DNA of 64,000 nt from assembly GCF_010120595.1 (NCBI RefSeq), contig NZ_CP038020.1:1-64000 (forward strand). The letters are read 5' to 3'. Of the stretch, positions 8,695 to 15,503 are shown piece after piece. This stretch comes from Streptococcus thermophilus. Lineage in GTDB: Bacteria > Bacillota > Bacilli > Lactobacillales > Streptococcaceae. The notes under the pieces were generated by a model that saw only the letters and a program-made list of their open reading frames with translations, was not told the origin of the DNA and searched no databases. Numbering within the stretch: the first letter of the stretch is position 1; the number at the start of each line of letters is the position of its first letter. Position numbers and translations under genes: made by a program.

Positions 8695-8732
8695 CTAGCG
8701 TCCCAAAAAGTGGCTATATGTCCCGAATGGTA
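8695..8732 (-). promoter_or_regulatory. BlpR-type direct repeat for 8615-7972
   Basis: ACCATTCGGGACA...TTTTTGGGACGCTAGC on the minus strand, with TGCTATACT downstream. It marks the left end region of the duplicated segment. Confidence 0.88.
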
Positions 8733-8865
8733 ATTCCTAAAGAACATCCTTCAATCATTGGAAATCTTCCTCTAATTTTCACATATTTACTTAATCACTT
8801 TCTTATTATAACACTTTTATGCAAATATCTTATAGATTGCTTACAGAATAATCAAGCAAATGCGT

Positions 8866-9267
8866 TTATTGTTTAAAATATTTTTTGACTTGAAGGTAAG
8901 ATAGAAAATCACAGAGGATTAACAAAAGCATTAATACGGCTAGTACTATACGGTCTGTGGTATCACTGAATGTTAGTAATGTGTAAAACTCTACACTAAG
9001 CACTAGAAATGTGATGACAGGAAAGACAATGAAGGACTGCCGTATTGTTAACAGATTTACTGAATCTGGACGCTTCTTAAGCATACGGTAGAGCAGTCCA
9101 TTAACAAAAATGACTACGAAAGCTAGTGCTCCGACTGCTAGCCAAGTTCCTGGCGAGATCTTGCTTTTGTAGAGAGAAAGGCTGATACTTATAAGGAAAA
9201 CTGCCAACGCAGCAGTGATGGTTCTAAAAGATCGCAATACACTCGAACTAATATTCTTTAACTTCAT
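8866..9267 (-). CDS. Four-segment membrane protein, putative immunity (copy 1)
   Basis: A 133-residue protein with four hydrophobic segments (about 15-32, 40-58, 79-97 and 103-122) and basic ends. Translation is identical to that of the copy at 11522. Layout resembles the protein at 7132 (membrane pair, a KKRPDSVN-like charged loop, membrane pair). It lies at the end of the run 9764-8866 behind a ComR-box-like promoter. Role in self-protection is inferred only from place and shape. Confidence 0.75.
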   Translation of the reverse strand: MKLKNISSSVLRSFRTITAALAVFLISISLSLYKSKISPGTWLAVGALAFVVIFVNGLLYRMLKKRPDSVNLLTIRQSFIVFPVITFLVLSVEFYTLLTFSDTTDRIVLAVLMLLLILCDFLSYLQVKKYFKQ

Positions 9268-9392
9268 GATAAAACACCTAAACTATGAATAACCTCAGTC
9301 AGTCTTGCAAACCTAATAAGCTATTACATTTAACTCTATTCCTCTCTGTATTTTATTATACAGCTGTAAGATTTCAAGTAAGCCCTTAGCGA

Positions 9393-9593
9393 TTAAATTC
9401 TACTGGAGATGTAATACAGTAGTGTCATTAGTACTGATACTTTAAATAGGCGAATATACATATCTTTGTTTTCTCTATTACAAAGATATGCAATCAAATA
9501 TAATATAATCTCCGCTATCATTAGCAAGAATAATTTTACTTCGGGAACATCAAAAATAAGCATTTGCAAGCATCTTACGTTCAAAGTGACCAA
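9393..9593 (-). CDS. Small two-span membrane protein (copy 1), start uncertain
   Basis: The 66-residue frame begins with TTG four bases past the stop of the gene at 9597; an ATG 30 bases further in (MLIFDVPEV) is an alternative. Neither has a clear ribosome site, so coupled translation is likely if it is real. Two hydrophobic stretches (about 17-37 and 49-62) flank a charged CNRENKDMYIR loop. Identical copy at 12049. Confidence 0.5.
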   Translation of the reverse strand: MVTLNVRCLQMLIFDVPEVKLFLLMIAEIILYLIAYLCNRENKDMYIRLFKVSVLMTLLYYISSRI

Positions 9594-9596
9594 AGG

Positions 9597-9764
9597 TTAC
9601 TTTTGAAACTGTACCCACTTTTTAAAAAGTAAGCTATAAAGAAGCACCGTTAGCCCTAGCAAGTTAATGGTATGGTGAACTGCATCCAAGCTTCTAAATA
9701 GATTAGCGAGGCCCATTACGATGAGAATGGTAGCCAGTAAATACGGTTTTGAGTTTTTAAACAT
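9597..9764 (-). CDS. 55-residue two-span membrane protein, putative immunity (copy 1)
   Basis: MFKNSKPYLLATILIVMG... with two hydrophobic segments, a short LDAVHHT loop, and a basic FKKW tail. AAGGAG precedes the ATG. It resembles the 57-residue protein at 9861 and the 54-residue one at 28268 in length, loop position and the LLG/VLG start of the second span. It is the first gene after the promoter with the ComR-like box at 9842. Identical copy at 12253. Confidence 0.7.
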   Translation of the reverse strand: MFKNSKPYLLATILIVMGLANLFRSLDAVHHTINLLGLTVLLYSLLFKKWVQFQK

Positions 9765-9816
9765 ACTTTTCTCCTTAAAGTGTTTTTAGCTAGTCTGTGC
9801 ATAATCTATGAATTTT

Positions 9817-9865
9817 ATTATAGATTGGAAGCCGATAAAAAAGTAGTGACATAAATGTCACTACT
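9817..9865 (-). promoter_or_regulatory. ComR-box-like palindrome with T-tract and -10 (copy 1)
   Basis: The 24-base palindrome at 9842-9865 contains GTGACAT-AA-ATGTCAC, that is GACA-N4-TGTC, followed on the minus strand by TTTTTT and, 23 bases after the palindrome core, by TATAAT (9817-9822). This is the layout known for the competence regulator ComR in the salivarius group. It overlaps the stop codon of the gene at 9861 and could also act as that gene's terminator, since a perfect stem with a T-run serves both. The same unit recurs at 20126-20174. Confidence 0.65.
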
Positions 9866-10034
9866 TGTCTGACCTTATATCCTTGATAACCGTACACATA
9901 AGAAAGAGAAATAAACATAACCCGATAAGATTTAGGCATTGAAGTCCAAAATTCAGTTTTTCTCCAAAGTTATGTAAGGCAACAAGGACGAAGCCCATAG
10001 ACATCATTAGAGACACTAGGCGTTTTTTGGTCAT
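9861..10034 (-). CDS. 57-residue two-span membrane protein, putative immunity (copy 1)
   Basis: I start at MTKKRLVSL; the frame is open further upstream to another ATG. The two spans (about 7-20 and 32-49) flank LHNFGEKLNFG. Similar in plan to the protein at 9597. Upstream of the start, copy 1 has AGAAGAGTTA and copy 2 AGAAGAGGTA, so copy 2 has the better ribosome site. Confidence 0.6.
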   Translation of the reverse strand: MTKKRLVSLMMSMGFVLVALHNFGEKLNFGLQCLNLIGLCLFLFLMCTVIKDIRSDK

Positions 10035-10121
10035 GATTACAAATAACTCTTCTCTTATATCGAAATTTTCAATCATAATTCACATGCTATTCACAGACCA
10101 GCAATTGACAAGACATTTCAG

Positions 10122-10283
10122 TTAGGATTTCTTCTTAACGGAAGATTTCTTCTTAACGGAAGATTTCTTCTTAACGGAATTGGTAGCCTTGTGTTTTTCA
10201 AGAAATGACATAATTGGCTTATCTAAAAAACTCATAACAGCCATGGAAACCATCCCTAAAATATAACTTTTCAAATCAAACAT
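10122..10283 (-). CDS. 53-residue protein with lysine-rich repeat tail (3 repeats, copy 1)
   Basis: Starts MFDLKSYILGMVSMAVM (one short hydrophobic segment) six bases after the bacteriocin stop at 10290, with weak GGTGATGG before the ATG. The C-terminus is three SVKKKS units (18 bp each). Copy 2 at 12778 has two. A short membrane segment plus strongly basic tail suggests a membrane-bound accessory or immunity peptide; no family recognised. Confidence 0.65.
   Translation of the reverse strand: MFDLKSYILGMVSMAVMSFLDKPIMSFLEKHKATNSVKKKSSVKKKSSVKKKS
10125..10181. repeat. 18-bp tandem repeat (three units) encoding SVKKKS
   Basis: GATTTCTTCTTAACGGAA is repeated about three times here and twice at 12781-12819. 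It is the only length difference between the two duplicated segments that I found. Confidence 0.85.
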
Positions 10284-10289
10284 AATCCA

Positions 10290-10520
10290 TCACCACCAGC
10301 ATGTTGCTCCATAACCAACACCACCTACGATAGCACCTCCAGCTGCTCCTGCGACAGCACCTTGCCAAGTACGTGTTTTGATACCTAGTCGTAAACCATT
10401 ACCAACTCCTGTAGCTACTCCTTGTTTAGCAAAACCTCCCCAGCTACATCCACCACCTTCAACACTAGCAAGTGTTTCAAGGTCGAGGGTGTTAAAGTTT
10501 TCAATTGTTTGAGTTGCCAT
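10290..10520 (-). CDS. Class II double-glycine bacteriocin precursor (copy 1)
   Basis: A 76-residue precursor: shared leader, then a core starting GCSWGGFAKQGVATG and ending GYGATCWW. The predicted protein is identical to that at 12928. One cysteine near each end suggests a disulfide. Gly/Ala-rich with a basic LRLGIKTRTW mid-part. It matches in outline the peptide called BlpU in my memory of S. thermophilus and pneumococcus, but I do not assign the name. The box of this copy is mutated (see 10600). Confidence 0.9.
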   Translation of the reverse strand: MATQTIENFNTLDLETLASVEGGGCSWGGFAKQGVATGVGNGLRLGIKTRTWQGAVAGAAGGAIVGGVGYGATCWW

Positions 10521-10599
10521 GGCAACTACCTCCTAAAATTTTTATCGTGTGATCTCTCAATCACATCTTTAGTATAGCATTCAAGTGTCTCTATCAGAG

Positions 10600-10636
10600 C
10601 TAGCGTTCCAAAAAGTGGCTATATGTCCCGAGTAGT
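10600..10636 (-). promoter_or_regulatory. BlpR-type direct repeat, mutated copy
   Basis: Minus strand ACTCGGGACA...TTTTTGGAACGCTAG. The second repeat is GGAAC and the ACCATT flank is changed to a TACT flank. Induction of the copy-1 peptide may be weakened; the copy-2 box is intact. Confidence 0.8.
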
Positions 10637-10671
10637 AAAAAAAAGACTGAATATCATTTTTGATTCAGTCC
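10637..10671 (-). terminator. Terminator of operon 11271-10695
   Basis: Minus strand GACTGAATCAAAAATGATATTCAGTC followed by TTTTTTTT. Confidence 0.88.
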
Positions 10672-10694
10672 ATGTCTTATTGAAAAAGCTTTAA

Positions 10695-10850
10695 CTAATT
10701 CTTTCTATACTGCCTATAGACTCCAAATAAAAAGAAAAAGAATCCTATTGATGCTAACAAAAGTTGATAGATATTTCCTGATGACAATAGTACTTTGCTA
10801 TATAAATATATCATCGCAATAGTCGAAAAAATGATTAGGTATTTCTTCAT
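10695..10850 (-). CDS. 51-residue two-span membrane protein, putative immunity
   Basis: MKKYLIIFSTIAMIYLY... preceded by GAGAGAGGTGATAC. Two hydrophobic segments and a YRQYRKN basic tail. A longer frame upstream overlaps the peptide gene and lacks a ribosome site. Third gene of the operon 11271-10695, the usual place of a dedicated immunity protein for the two peptides before it; function inferred from place only. Confidence 0.65.
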   Translation of the reverse strand: MKKYLIIFSTIAMIYLYSKVLLSSGNIYQLLLASIGFFFFLFGVYRQYRKN

Positions 10851-10875
10851 ATGTATCACCTCTCTCAAATGAAAA

Positions 10876-11076
10876 TTATTTAGCTGTATCATAACAAAAT
10901 GCTGTGCTACCGCCTGCAAATCCAGCTCCTGCACCTGCGATGCCAAAGAAAGCTGCACCGACAATCGTCATTCCGGTAGTACCAATAACACATTGAGCAC
11001 CATAGCCTTGACCACTTACATTAGACAATGCATTTGTATCCAGTTTTTTAAATCTTTCAAGTTGTTTATTATTCAT
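10876..11076 (-). CDS. Bacteriocin-like precursor with altered processing site (GQ)
   Basis: A 66-residue precursor. The leader MNNKQLERFKKLDTNALSNV aligns with double-glycine leaders (L at -7, V at -4), but the two residues before the cut would be Gly-Gln rather than Gly-Gly (VSGQ|GYGAQC). The core has GxxxG-type spacing (FFGIAGAGAGFAGG) and two cysteines, as in class IIb peptides. GGGAGG precedes the ATG. It sits 18 bases after the stop of the peptide at 11095, so the two may form a pair. Confidence 0.8.
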   Translation of the reverse strand: MNNKQLERFKKLDTNALSNVSGQGYGAQCVIGTTGMTIVGAAFFGIAGAGAGFAGGSTAFCYDTAK

Positions 11077-11094
11077 AAATTCCTCCCATACAAA

Positions 11095-11271
11095 TTAGAA
11101 ACAGTATAAGGCTGCACCTACTAACACCCCACCGACAGCTCCCCACGGGCCACCTACTGCACCAAGTCCTCCTACTGCCAGCATCCCCTCATCACAGGAC
11201 AACCCACCCTCAACACTAGCAAGTGTTTCGAGGTCAAGGGTGTTAAAGTTTTCAATTGTTTGAGTTGCCAT
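11095..11271 (-). CDS. Class IIb double-glycine bacteriocin precursor (58 residues)
   Basis: Too short for usual gene-length cut-offs but clear: shared leader ending GG, then a 35-residue core LSCDEGMLAVGGLGAVGG... ending VGAALYCF. Repeated GG/GA spacing is typical of helix-helix two-peptide bacteriocins; cysteines at core positions 3 and 34 could be bridged. I recall this core as the main thermophilin 9 peptide (BlpD) of S. thermophilus, but leave the symbol blank because I cannot check it. First gene of the operon with the box at 11350. Confidence 0.9.
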   Translation of the reverse strand: MATQTIENFNTLDLETLASVEGGLSCDEGMLAVGGLGAVGGPWGAVGGVLVGAALYCF

Positions 11272-11349
11272 GGCAACTACCTCCTAAAATTTTTATCGTG
11301 TGATCTTTCAATCACATCTTTAGTATAGCATTCAAGTGTCTCTATCAGA

Positions 11350-11387
11350 GCTAGCGTCCCAAAAAGTGGCTATATGTCCCGAATGGT
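11350..11387 (-). promoter_or_regulatory. BlpR-type direct repeat for operon 11271-10695
   Basis: ACCATTCGGGACA...TTTTTGGGACGCTAGC on the minus strand, then TGCTATACT. Confidence 0.88.
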
Positions 11388-11521
11388 AATTCCTAAAGAA
11401 CATCCTTCAATCATTGGAAATCTTCCTCTAATTTTCACATATTTACTTAATCACTTTCTTATTATAACACTTTTATGCAAATATCTTATAGATTGCTTAC
11501 AGAATAATCAAGCAAATGCGT

Positions 11522-11923
11522 TTATTGTTTAAAATATTTTTTGACTTGAAGGTAAGATAGAAAATCACAGAGGATTAACAAAAGCATTAATACGGCTAGT
11601 ACTATACGGTCTGTGGTATCACTGAATGTTAGTAATGTGTAAAACTCTACACTAAGCACTAGAAATGTGATGACAGGAAAGACAATGAAGGACTGCCGTA
11701 TTGTTAACAGATTTACTGAATCTGGACGCTTCTTAAGCATACGGTAGAGCAGTCCATTAACAAAAATGACTACGAAAGCTAGTGCTCCGACTGCTAGCCA
11801 AGTTCCTGGCGAGATCTTGCTTTTGTAGAGAGAAAGGCTGATACTTATAAGGAAAACTGCCAACGCAGCAGTGATGGTTCTAAAAGATCGCAATACACTC
11901 GAACTAATATTCTTTAACTTCAT
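11522..11923 (-). CDS. Four-segment membrane protein, putative immunity (copy 2)
   Basis: The 133-residue translation is identical to that of the copy at 8866, including the poor-looking upstream region (ATCATGAAG start without a strong site). Same place at the far end of the accessory run. Confidence 0.75.
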   Translation of the reverse strand: MKLKNISSSVLRSFRTITAALAVFLISISLSLYKSKISPGTWLAVGALAFVVIFVNGLLYRMLKKRPDSVNLLTIRQSFIVFPVITFLVLSVEFYTLLTFSDTTDRIVLAVLMLLLILCDFLSYLQVKKYFKQ

Positions 11924-12048
11924 GATAAAACACCTAAACTATGAATAACCTCAGTCAGTCTTGCAAACCTAATAAGCTATTACATTTAACTCTATTCCTC
12001 TCTGTATTTTATTATACAGCTGTAAGATTTCAAGTAAGCCCTTAGCGA

Positions 12049-12249
12049 TTAAATTCTACTGGAGATGTAATACAGTAGTGTCATTAGTACTGATACTTTA
12101 AATAGGCGAATATACATATCTTTGTTTTCTCTATTACAAAGATATGCAATCAAATATAATATAATCTCCGCTATCATTAGCAAGAATAATTTTACTTCGG
12201 GAACATCAAAAATAAGCATTTGCAAGCATCTTACGTTCAAAGTGACCAA
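12049..12249 (-). CDS. Small two-span membrane protein (copy 2), start uncertain
   Basis: Identical to the frame at 9393, with the same TTG/ATG uncertainty and no clear ribosome site. Confidence 0.5.
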   Translation of the reverse strand: MVTLNVRCLQMLIFDVPEVKLFLLMIAEIILYLIAYLCNRENKDMYIRLFKVSVLMTLLYYISSRI

Positions 12250-12252
12250 AGG

Positions 12253-12420
12253 TTACTTTTGAAACTGTACCCACTTTTTAAAAAGTAAGCTATAAAGAAG
12301 CACCGTTAGCCCTAGCAAGTTAATGGTATGGTGAACTGCATCCAAGCTTCTAAATAGATTAGCGAGGCCCATTACGATGAGAATGGTAGCCAGTAAATAC
12401 GGTTTTGAGTTTTTAAACAT
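12253..12420 (-). CDS. 55-residue two-span membrane protein, putative immunity (copy 2)
   Basis: Same as 9597-9764 as far as I can read: AAGGAG, then MFKNSKPYLL with two spans and basic tail. It follows the second ComR-box-like promoter. Confidence 0.7.
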   Translation of the reverse strand: MFKNSKPYLLATILIVMGLANLFRSLDAVHHTINLLGLTVLLYSLLFKKWVQFQK

Positions 12421-12472
12421 ACTTTTCTCCTTAAAGTGTTTTTAGCTAGTCTGTGCATAATCTATGAATTTT

Positions 12473-12521
12473 ATTATAGATTGGAAGCCGATAAAAAAGT
12501 AGTGACATAAATGTCACTACT
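12473..12521 (-). promoter_or_regulatory. ComR-box-like palindrome with T-tract and -10 (copy 2)
   Basis: Same sequence as 9817-9865: palindrome with GTGACAT-AA-ATGTCAC at 12498-12521, T-run, and TATAAT at 12473-12478. Confidence 0.65.
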
Positions 12522-12690
12522 TGTCTGACCTTATATCCTTGATAACCGTACACATAAGAAAGAGAAATAAACATAACCCGATAAGATTTAGGCATTGAAG
12601 TCCAAAATTCAGTTTTTCTCCAAAGTTATGTAAGGCAACAAGGACGAAGCCCATAGACATCATTAGAGACACTAGGCGTTTTTTGGTCAT
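12517..12690 (-). CDS. 57-residue two-span membrane protein, putative immunity (copy 2)
   Basis: Starts MTKKRLVSL; same protein as at 9861 over the region I call coding. The one base change upstream (AGAAGAGGTATTTGTAATC before ATG) gives it a GAGG motif. Confidence 0.6.
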   Translation of the reverse strand: MTKKRLVSLMMSMGFVLVALHNFGEKLNFGLQCLNLIGLCLFLFLMCTVIKDIRSDK

Positions 12691-12777
12691 GATTACAAAT
12701 ACCTCTTCTCTTATATCGAAATTTTCAATCATAATTCACATGCTATTCACAGACCAGCAATTGACAAGACATTTCAG

Positions 12778-12921
12778 TTAGGATTTCTTCTTAACGGAAG
12801 ATTTCTTCTTAACGGAATTGGTAGCCTTGTGTTTTTCAAGAAATGACATAATTGGCTTATCTAAAAAACTCATAACAGCCATGGAAACCATCCCTAAAAT
12901 ATAACTTTTCAAATCAAACAT
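12778..12921 (-). CDS. 47-residue protein with lysine-rich repeat tail (2 repeats, copy 2)
   Basis: As at 10122-10283 but with two SVKKKS units. The frame is kept because the repeat is 18 bp. Confidence 0.65.
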   Translation of the reverse strand: MFDLKSYILGMVSMAVMSFLDKPIMSFLEKHKATNSVKKKSSVKKKS

Positions 12922-12927
12922 AATCCA

Positions 12928-13158
12928 TCACCACCAGCATGTTGCTCCATAACCAACACCACCTACGATAGCACCTCCAGCTGCTCCTGCGACAGCACCT
13001 TGCCAAGTACGTGTTTTGATACCTAGTCGTAAACCATTACCAACTCCTGTAGCTACTCCTTGTTTAGCAAAACCTCCCCAGCTACATCCACCACCTTCAA
13101 CACTAGCAAGTGTTTCGAGGTCAAGGGTGTTAAAGTTTTCAATTGTTTGAGTTGCCAT
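12928..13158 (-). CDS. Class II double-glycine bacteriocin precursor (copy 2)
   Basis: Same 76-residue protein as at 10290. This copy has an intact BlpR box (13238), so it is likely to be the better expressed of the two. It begins the operon that runs leftward through 12778, 12517 and the small proteins to 11522. Confidence 0.9.
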   Translation of the reverse strand: MATQTIENFNTLDLETLASVEGGGCSWGGFAKQGVATGVGNGLRLGIKTRTWQGAVAGAAGGAIVGGVGYGATCWW

Positions 13159-13237
13159 GGCAACTACCTCCTAAAATTTTTATCGTGTGATCTCTCAATC
13201 ACATCTTTAGTATAGCATACAAGTGTCTCTATCAGAG

Positions 13238-13274
13238 CTAGCGTCCCAAAAAGTGGCTATATGTCCCGAATGGT
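13238..13274 (-). promoter_or_regulatory. BlpR-type direct repeat for operon 13158 leftward
   Basis: ACCATTCGGGACA...TTTTTGGGACGCTAGC on the minus strand; the -10 region reads TGCTATACT as elsewhere. Confidence 0.88.
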
Positions 13275-13343
13275 AATTCCTAATGTATATTATTTCTAAA
13301 ATTCAGAAAAAAAAAAAAAATCTCATTTTATACTCATAAAAAA

Positions 13344-13372
13344 TTGAAAAACCGTTTTCTTTATGTTACAAT
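13344..13372 (+). promoter_or_regulatory. Sigma-A promoter of blpRH
   Basis: TTGAAA (13344-13349), 17-base spacer, TACAAT (13367-13372). No BlpR box lies here, so the regulator operon looks constitutive, unlike blpABC. Confidence 0.75.
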
Positions 13373-13414
13373 TTTTCAATAAACAGTATTCGTCATAAAA
13401 GAGAGGACTAGACC

Positions 13415-14152
13415 TTGAAGATTTACCTATTAGAAGATAATTCTATTCAGATGGGTCGCTTGGAAGATGCTGTAGCACATGAACTTATGACCTTCGGAAA
13501 AGATCTATCTTGTGTCCAGTCTTTTGACAAACCTGACCAGTTGTTATCAGCTATCACTTCTAATACAAGCGATCAGATTTTCTTTCTTGATATTGAAATT
13601 AAAGGTGAAGATAAGAAGGGACTTGATATTGCTAAAATCATACGTCAAAATAACCCTTATGCTATCATTGCCTTTGTCACTACACATATAGAGTTCATGC
13701 CTCAAGCTTTTGGCGTTACAGCCTATAAATACATCAATAAAACCTTAGATGAAGCTAGCTTTAGAAAAGAAATAGGGGAAACCATTGCTCAAGTCTTCCC
13801 TATTAACGCAACTACCACGGATGAGTTTTTTCTCTACAAAACAGAGTCTCAATTAATAAACCTTCCTATGGATCAAATTCTATACCTATCCACATCAGAT
13901 ATCAAACACCATGTTCACCTCCAGACTATCCATACCCTCATGGATATCCGAGCAAATCTGGCAGACTTTAAAAAGATACACAAAAAGCTCTACCCATGCC
14001 ATCGGTCCTATATCGTCAATACAGATATGATTATCTCTGTCAACTTGACCAATTATGAAGCTACCTTAATTAATGGTCAAGTCCTACCAGTATCCCGTAT
14101 GAAGATAGGAAAGATTGCACAGATTGTTGAGGAAAGAGGCAGAGGATGTTAA
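13415..14152 (+). CDS. blpR: Response regulator BlpR (LytTR family)
   Basis: BlpR is the transcription factor of the pheromone circuit; phosphorylated BlpR binds direct repeats before blp operons. The 245-residue protein has an N-terminal receiver domain with the phospho-acceptor Asp59 in FFLDIEIKG and a C-terminal LytTR DNA-binding domain (about 140-240; HRSYIVNTDMI is typical). The start is TTG at 13415 with GAGAGGA seven bases upstream. It overlaps blpH by 7 bases. Intact. Confidence 0.95.
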   Translation: MKIYLLEDNSIQMGRLEDAVAHELMTFGKDLSCVQSFDKPDQLLSAITSNTSDQIFFLDIEIKGEDKKGLDIAKIIRQNNPYAIIAFVTTHIEFMPQAFGVTAYKYINKTLDEASFRKEIGETIAQVFPINATTTDEFFLYKTESQLINLPMDQILYLSTSDIKHHVHLQTIHTLMDIRANLADFKKIHKKLYPCHRSYIVNTDMIISVNLTNYEATLINGQVLPVSRMKIGKIAQIVEERGRGC

Positions 14153-15486
14153 CAACGTTATGGCTACTTTTTCTCACCCTTTTAAGTGCAGGCCTAGAAA
14201 TTATTCTTTTCCTTTATTTAATGGGACAGAAGATTCGTCTGAGGTATTTTTTCCTACTCCTTATTTTTAATTTAGCCTTTAATTTTATTTATAACCACTC
14301 TTCTTGGTTTATCATTAAATTCTGGGGTGAGGATATCTATTATCTTCTTCTCTCCTTCCTTTTATCCACTAAGACTAAAAAACCATTAAAAATAAAGATT
14401 TTCAATGGTCTCTTCCCTGATATCCTCAACAACCTTAGTTTAAGATTGATTACTTTCTTTATCTTCCCTTTTTTTAATATTAGTATCACCGATTATCAAA
14501 GCTCTCTATTAATATCCATCCCTTCATCTATTGCACCTCTTTGTCTATCATTTCTCTTTATTAAATTATTCAAGGGGAGTTTTACCATACTTCAAAAGCA
14601 GAAATCAAATTCTCCGATTCAACATATTATTATAGTTGCTAACTTTTTTATGTTTGGGTACACCCTACTGTTACAGATCCTCATGTATCTTGAAAACACT
14701 ACTCATTCTTCAACTTTGGAGCTTCGAAAACTCTGTGTTGTTATTTCACTTGTCCTCTTCTTCATTATGATTGTCTTTTTAGACAGAAACATTCGTGAAA
14801 TGATTCAAGGACAATTGGACTTCCAAAAAAATCTCCAGCTAGAAAATCTCTACACCTACAATAAACATATTGAAGGTCTCTACAATTCTGTTCGTAGTTT
14901 TAGACACGATTATAGTAATCTCTTAGTCACATTACGATTGGGGATAGATAAAGACGATATGGATATTGTCAAAGAAGCCTATGATAGTGTGCTTCAAGAA
15001 TCCGATAAACGATTAAATACAAGAAACTTTGACTTAGCTAGACTCGTTAATATTCAGGATAACACTTTGAAAAGCCTTCTGTCCGCAAAAGTTCTACAAG
15101 CAGAAGAAGAAGGCATTGAAGCTCAGATTAGCATCCCAGAACCCATCCACTTGATTGGGATGGAGACTCTGGACTTCATTATCGTCACTTCTATTTTTTT
15201 AGATAACGCTATTGAAGGTGCCATTCAAACTCAAAACCCTAAAATTACTATTAGCTTTTGGGAAGATCATTGTTCACAGCTATTATCTATTAGCAATACC
15301 ATAAGTGAAGAAAAAACAGAAACCAAAACCATATTTGAAAGAGGTGTCTCCAACAAGGGACGAGAGCGAGGCATTGGCCTTGCTAATGTCACAGAAATCT
15401 TAGATAACTATATCAATGTAAACTTAGAAACACAGAGTAACAATTTCTCATTCACACAACAATTAACAATAACTAAAAAGGCCTAA
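14146..15486 (+). CDS. blpH: Pheromone-sensing histidine kinase BlpH
   Basis: BlpH is the membrane receptor kinase for BlpC, of the HPK10/AgrC group. The N-terminal half (about 1-215) has six to seven hydrophobic segments; the phospho-acceptor is His254 in SFRHDYSNLL, and the GHKL ATPase part has FLDNAIEGA and ERGIGLANV boxes. The 446-residue frame is intact. ATG overlaps the end of blpR. It ends tail to tail with blpC, 17 bases apart, with a shared hairpin. Confidence 0.95.
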   Translation: MLTTLWLLFLTLLSAGLEIILFLYLMGQKIRLRYFFLLLIFNLAFNFIYNHSSWFIIKFWGEDIYYLLLSFLLSTKTKKPLKIKIFNGLFPDILNNLSLRLITFFIFPFFNISITDYQSSLLISIPSSIAPLCLSFLFIKLFKGSFTILQKQKSNSPIQHIIIVANFFMFGYTLLLQILMYLENTTHSSTLELRKLCVVISLVLFFIMIVFLDRNIREMIQGQLDFQKNLQLENLYTYNKHIEGLYNSVRSFRHDYSNLLVTLRLGIDKDDMDIVKEAYDSVLQESDKRLNTRNFDLARLVNIQDNTLKSLLSAKVLQAEEEGIEAQISIPEPIHLIGMETLDFIIVTSIFLDNAIEGAIQTQNPKITISFWEDHCSQLLSISNTISEEKTETKTIFERGVSNKGRERGIGLANVTEILDNYINVNLETQSNNFSFTQQLTITKKA

Positions 15487-15497
15487 CAGCCTTTTTT
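15473..15497 (+). terminator. Terminator of blpRH
   Basis: AAAAAGGC CTAACA GCCTTTTTT; the stem includes the blpH stop codon. It can also serve blpC from the other side. Confidence 0.88.
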
Positions 15498-15503
15498 CTA
15501 TAC

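Larger units (their letters stand above)
8554..10631. repeat. Duplicated 2.1-kb bacteriocin segment, copy 1
   Basis: Nearly identical to 11210-13269. The left parts are offset by 2656 bases and the right parts by 2638; the difference is one 18-bp unit near 10130-10180. Differences I could read: cttt/ctct in the promoter, aactc/acctc near 10050, the leader bases tcaaggtcgag/tcgaggtcaag, attcaag/atacaag, and tcc/ccc in the BlpR box. Both ends lie inside the leader-promoter module shared by all bacteriocin genes, which suggests unequal crossing-over between modules. Confidence 0.92.
11210..13269. repeat. Duplicated bacteriocin segment, copy 2
   Basis: Second copy of 8554-10631, shorter by one 18-bp unit. 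It carries the same six coding frames and both regulatory elements. The segment between the copies (10632-11209) holds most of the unique operon 11271-10695. Confidence 0.92.

Noticed and set aside
9842..9865. The palindrome as merely a terminator of the gene at 9861.
   Set aside because: The same sequence plus T-run, spacer and TATAAT recurs at 20126 and, in part, at 28735, always before bacteriocin-type genes, which a terminator alone would not explain. A double role stays possible.
10695..10964. The 89-residue reading of the frame at 10695.
   Set aside because: Its 5' part overlaps the peptide gene at 10876 and has no ribosome site; the ATG at 10850 with GAGAGAGGTG is far better.
8554..13269. 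The large duplication as an assembly artefact.
   Set aside because: The copies differ at several single bases and by an 18-bp unit, and have different neighbours at both sides, so they look like real, slightly diverged copies, though long reads would settle it.
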